64,000 nucleotides of DNA from Caballeronia insecticola (lineage in GTDB: Bacteria; Pseudomonadota; Gammaproteobacteria; Burkholderiales; Burkholderiaceae), in assembly GCF_000402035.1 (NCBI RefSeq), contig NC_021289.1, forward strand, positions 868,001 to 932,000, in the 5' to 3' direction. The notes beneath the pieces were generated by a model. The model did not search any database. It worked only from the letters and a program-made list of their open reading frames with translations, and was not told the DNA's origin. The position numbers were made by a program, and so were the translations under genes. Positions 63,074-64,000 of the stretch are shown one piece after another (within the stretch, counting starts at the first letter, position 1; each line of letters begins with the position of its first letter).

Positions 63074-63751
63074 CTATCCGCGCAGCACCTTGAGCAAATC
63101 CTGCGCGGCCGACTTCGACGATGCAGGGTTCTGCCCCGTGATCAGACGCCCGTCGATGATCGACAGCACCTGCCAGTCAGGCACTTTCTCGAAGAGGCCG
63201 CCGAGCCGCTTGAGTTCGTCTTCGACGAGAAACGGCACGACCTTCGTGAGCTGCACCGCTTCTTCTTCCGAATTGGTGAAACCCGATACACGCTTTCCTT
63301 TCACGAGCGGTTCGCCGTTCACCTTGACGTGACGCAGCACGCCCGGCGCATGACATACGAAGGCGACCGGCTTGCCCAAATTCCAGAAGCGTTCGATCAG
63401 CGCGATCGAAACCGGATCTTCCGCCAGATCCCACATAGGCCCATGACCGCCGGGATAGAACACGGCGTCGTAGTCGTCGGCGTTCATGTCGGCGAGTTTG
63501 GCCGTGGTCGCGAGCACACGTTGCGCCGCGGGATCGGCTTTGAAACGCTCGGTCAGTTCTGTCTGGCCTTCCGGCGTATCGCTCTTGGGATCGAGAGGCG
63601 GCTGACCGCCTTTAGGCGAGCACACCGTGATATCCACGCCTGCATCCAGAAACGTGAAGTACGGCGCCGCGAATTCCTCCAACCAGAAACCGGTCTTCTT
63701 GCCCGTATTGCCAAGCTGGTCATGCGAAGTCATCACCATCAATATCTTCAT
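63074..63751 (-). CDS. DJ-1/PfpI-family (Hsp31/HchA-like) protein
   Basis: A 225-residue protein of the class I glutamine-amidotransferase-like DJ-1/PfpI superfamily. The nucleophile elbow is VAFVCHAPG. The acid region is FYPGGHGPMWDL, and the N-terminal SHDQLGNTGKKTGFWLEEFAAPY is typical of the YDR533C/HchA-like group. These are glyoxalase III, deglycase-like or chaperone proteins; which applies is unknown. A GTG three codons upstream could also initiate. It appears first in a two-gene unit with the crotonase-like gene. Confidence 0.88.
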   Translation of the reverse strand: MKILMVMTSHDQLGNTGKKTGFWLEEFAAPYFTFLDAGVDITVCSPKGGQPPLDPKSDTPEGQTELTERFKADPAAQRVLATTAKLADMNADDYDAVFYPGGHGPMWDLAEDPVSIALIERFWNLGKPVAFVCHAPGVLRHVKVNGEPLVKGKRVSGFTNSEEEAVQLTKVVPFLVEDELKRLGGLFEKVPDWQVLSIIDGRLITGQNPASSKSAAQDLLKVLRG

Positions 63752-63846
63752 GGTCCGCACCCATATAAAAGAGCTATTGGTTCATCCACGCATGGTCGTG
63801 GTGAAAGCACTATAGGCGGTGAAGCGTCGCGCATAGCGGCATGCGC

Positions 63847-63870
63847 ATACCAAGGTATAGGGTTCTATAC
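63847..63870. promoter_or_regulatory. Overlapping palindromes upstream of the DJ-1/PfpI gene
   Basis: ATACC-AA-GGTAT (63847-63858) overlaps GTATAG-GGTT-CTATAC (63855-63870), both with perfect arms, about 100 bp upstream of the 63751 start. This looks like an operator, possibly for a regulator encoded beyond the window. Bases 63871-64000 show no certain gene, although AAAGGAGG at ~63938 could serve a start downstream. Confidence 0.5.
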
Positions 63871-64000
63871 AACGGCGCTATCGACTTGACCTGGCAGCCG
63901 CGGTTTCATTTCGTCACTATGTGCTTAGTGATTCGAAAGGAGGCTGACATCGGTTTGGTTCATGGACGCCGTTCGACGTCGTGGGGATTTTTACTGCTTA

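Noticed and set aside
1-64000. CRISPR arrays, tRNA or rRNA genes, insertion sequences and integrase/attachment sites.
   Set aside because: No regular spacer-repeat pattern, cloverleaf, transposase or integrase sequence was found by reading; peptide-gene duplication is the only clear long repeat.

Overview
The window is GC-rich, densely packed chromosomal DNA of Burkholderiaceae type, most likely Paraburkholderia or Caballeronia. This rests on gene content and protein character (ben/cat cluster, glcDEF, short bd oxidase, long metE, many LysR regulators). No rRNA, tRNA, insertion sequence, phage gene or CRISPR array was seen.

Layout. 1-504: tail of a TolC-type outer-membrane efflux protein. 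0.5-5.3 kb: GntR/FCD regulator divergent from glcDEF (glycolate oxidase), with two TGGTATTACCA operators. 5.3-9.8 kb: FUSC/HlyD efflux pair, a DUF1348 protein and a cofactor-free alpha/beta hydrolase. 11.2-20.2 kb: complete benzoate-to-muconolactone module, benK-catC-catB leftward, a BenM/CatR regulator, then catA-benABCD rightward. BenABCD make catechol, CatA opens the ring, CatB and CatC convert muconate. 20.5-24.2 kb: HdeA-like periplasmic protein, metR and metE. 24.3-31.3 kb: signalling genes (hybrid sensor kinase, HWE kinase, diguanylate cyclase), small membrane proteins and a LysR relic. 31.4-33.8 kb: alpha/beta-hydrolase relic, FAD monooxygenase and divergent TetR regulator.

33.8-40.1 kb: a tightly overlapping leftward operon (FlK-like thioesterase, PaaK-like CoA ligase, crotonase, HAD hydrolase, periplasmic binding protein) followed by a sigma-54 activator. 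A good -24/-12 sequence lies in front of the first gene. 40.4-44.2 kb: the most unusual part. Two paralogous small proteins of 85 and 86 residues carry textbook double-glycine leaders. Each sits in its own transcription unit with nearly the same -24/-12 promoter, the same ~80-bp leader and its own hairpin. Between them lie a LysR gene and two short-chain dehydrogenases. 44.4-50.3 kb: moaA, a YdeP/FdhF-type molybdoenzyme overlapping cioA, and cioB, suggesting a molybdoenzyme-to-quinol-oxidase unit.

50.5-64 kb: MetQ-like binding protein, MFS exporter, SnoaL-like protein, aldo/keto reductase, Tat-exported epoxide-hydrolase-like protein, BON protein, a ~1980-residue Ser/Thr kinase-ATPase-histidine kinase, a crotonase and a DJ-1/PfpI protein.

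Starts were chosen by Shine-Dalgarno sequence, overlap with neighbours and expected family length. Functions are inferred from motifs read by eye; no database search was possible.
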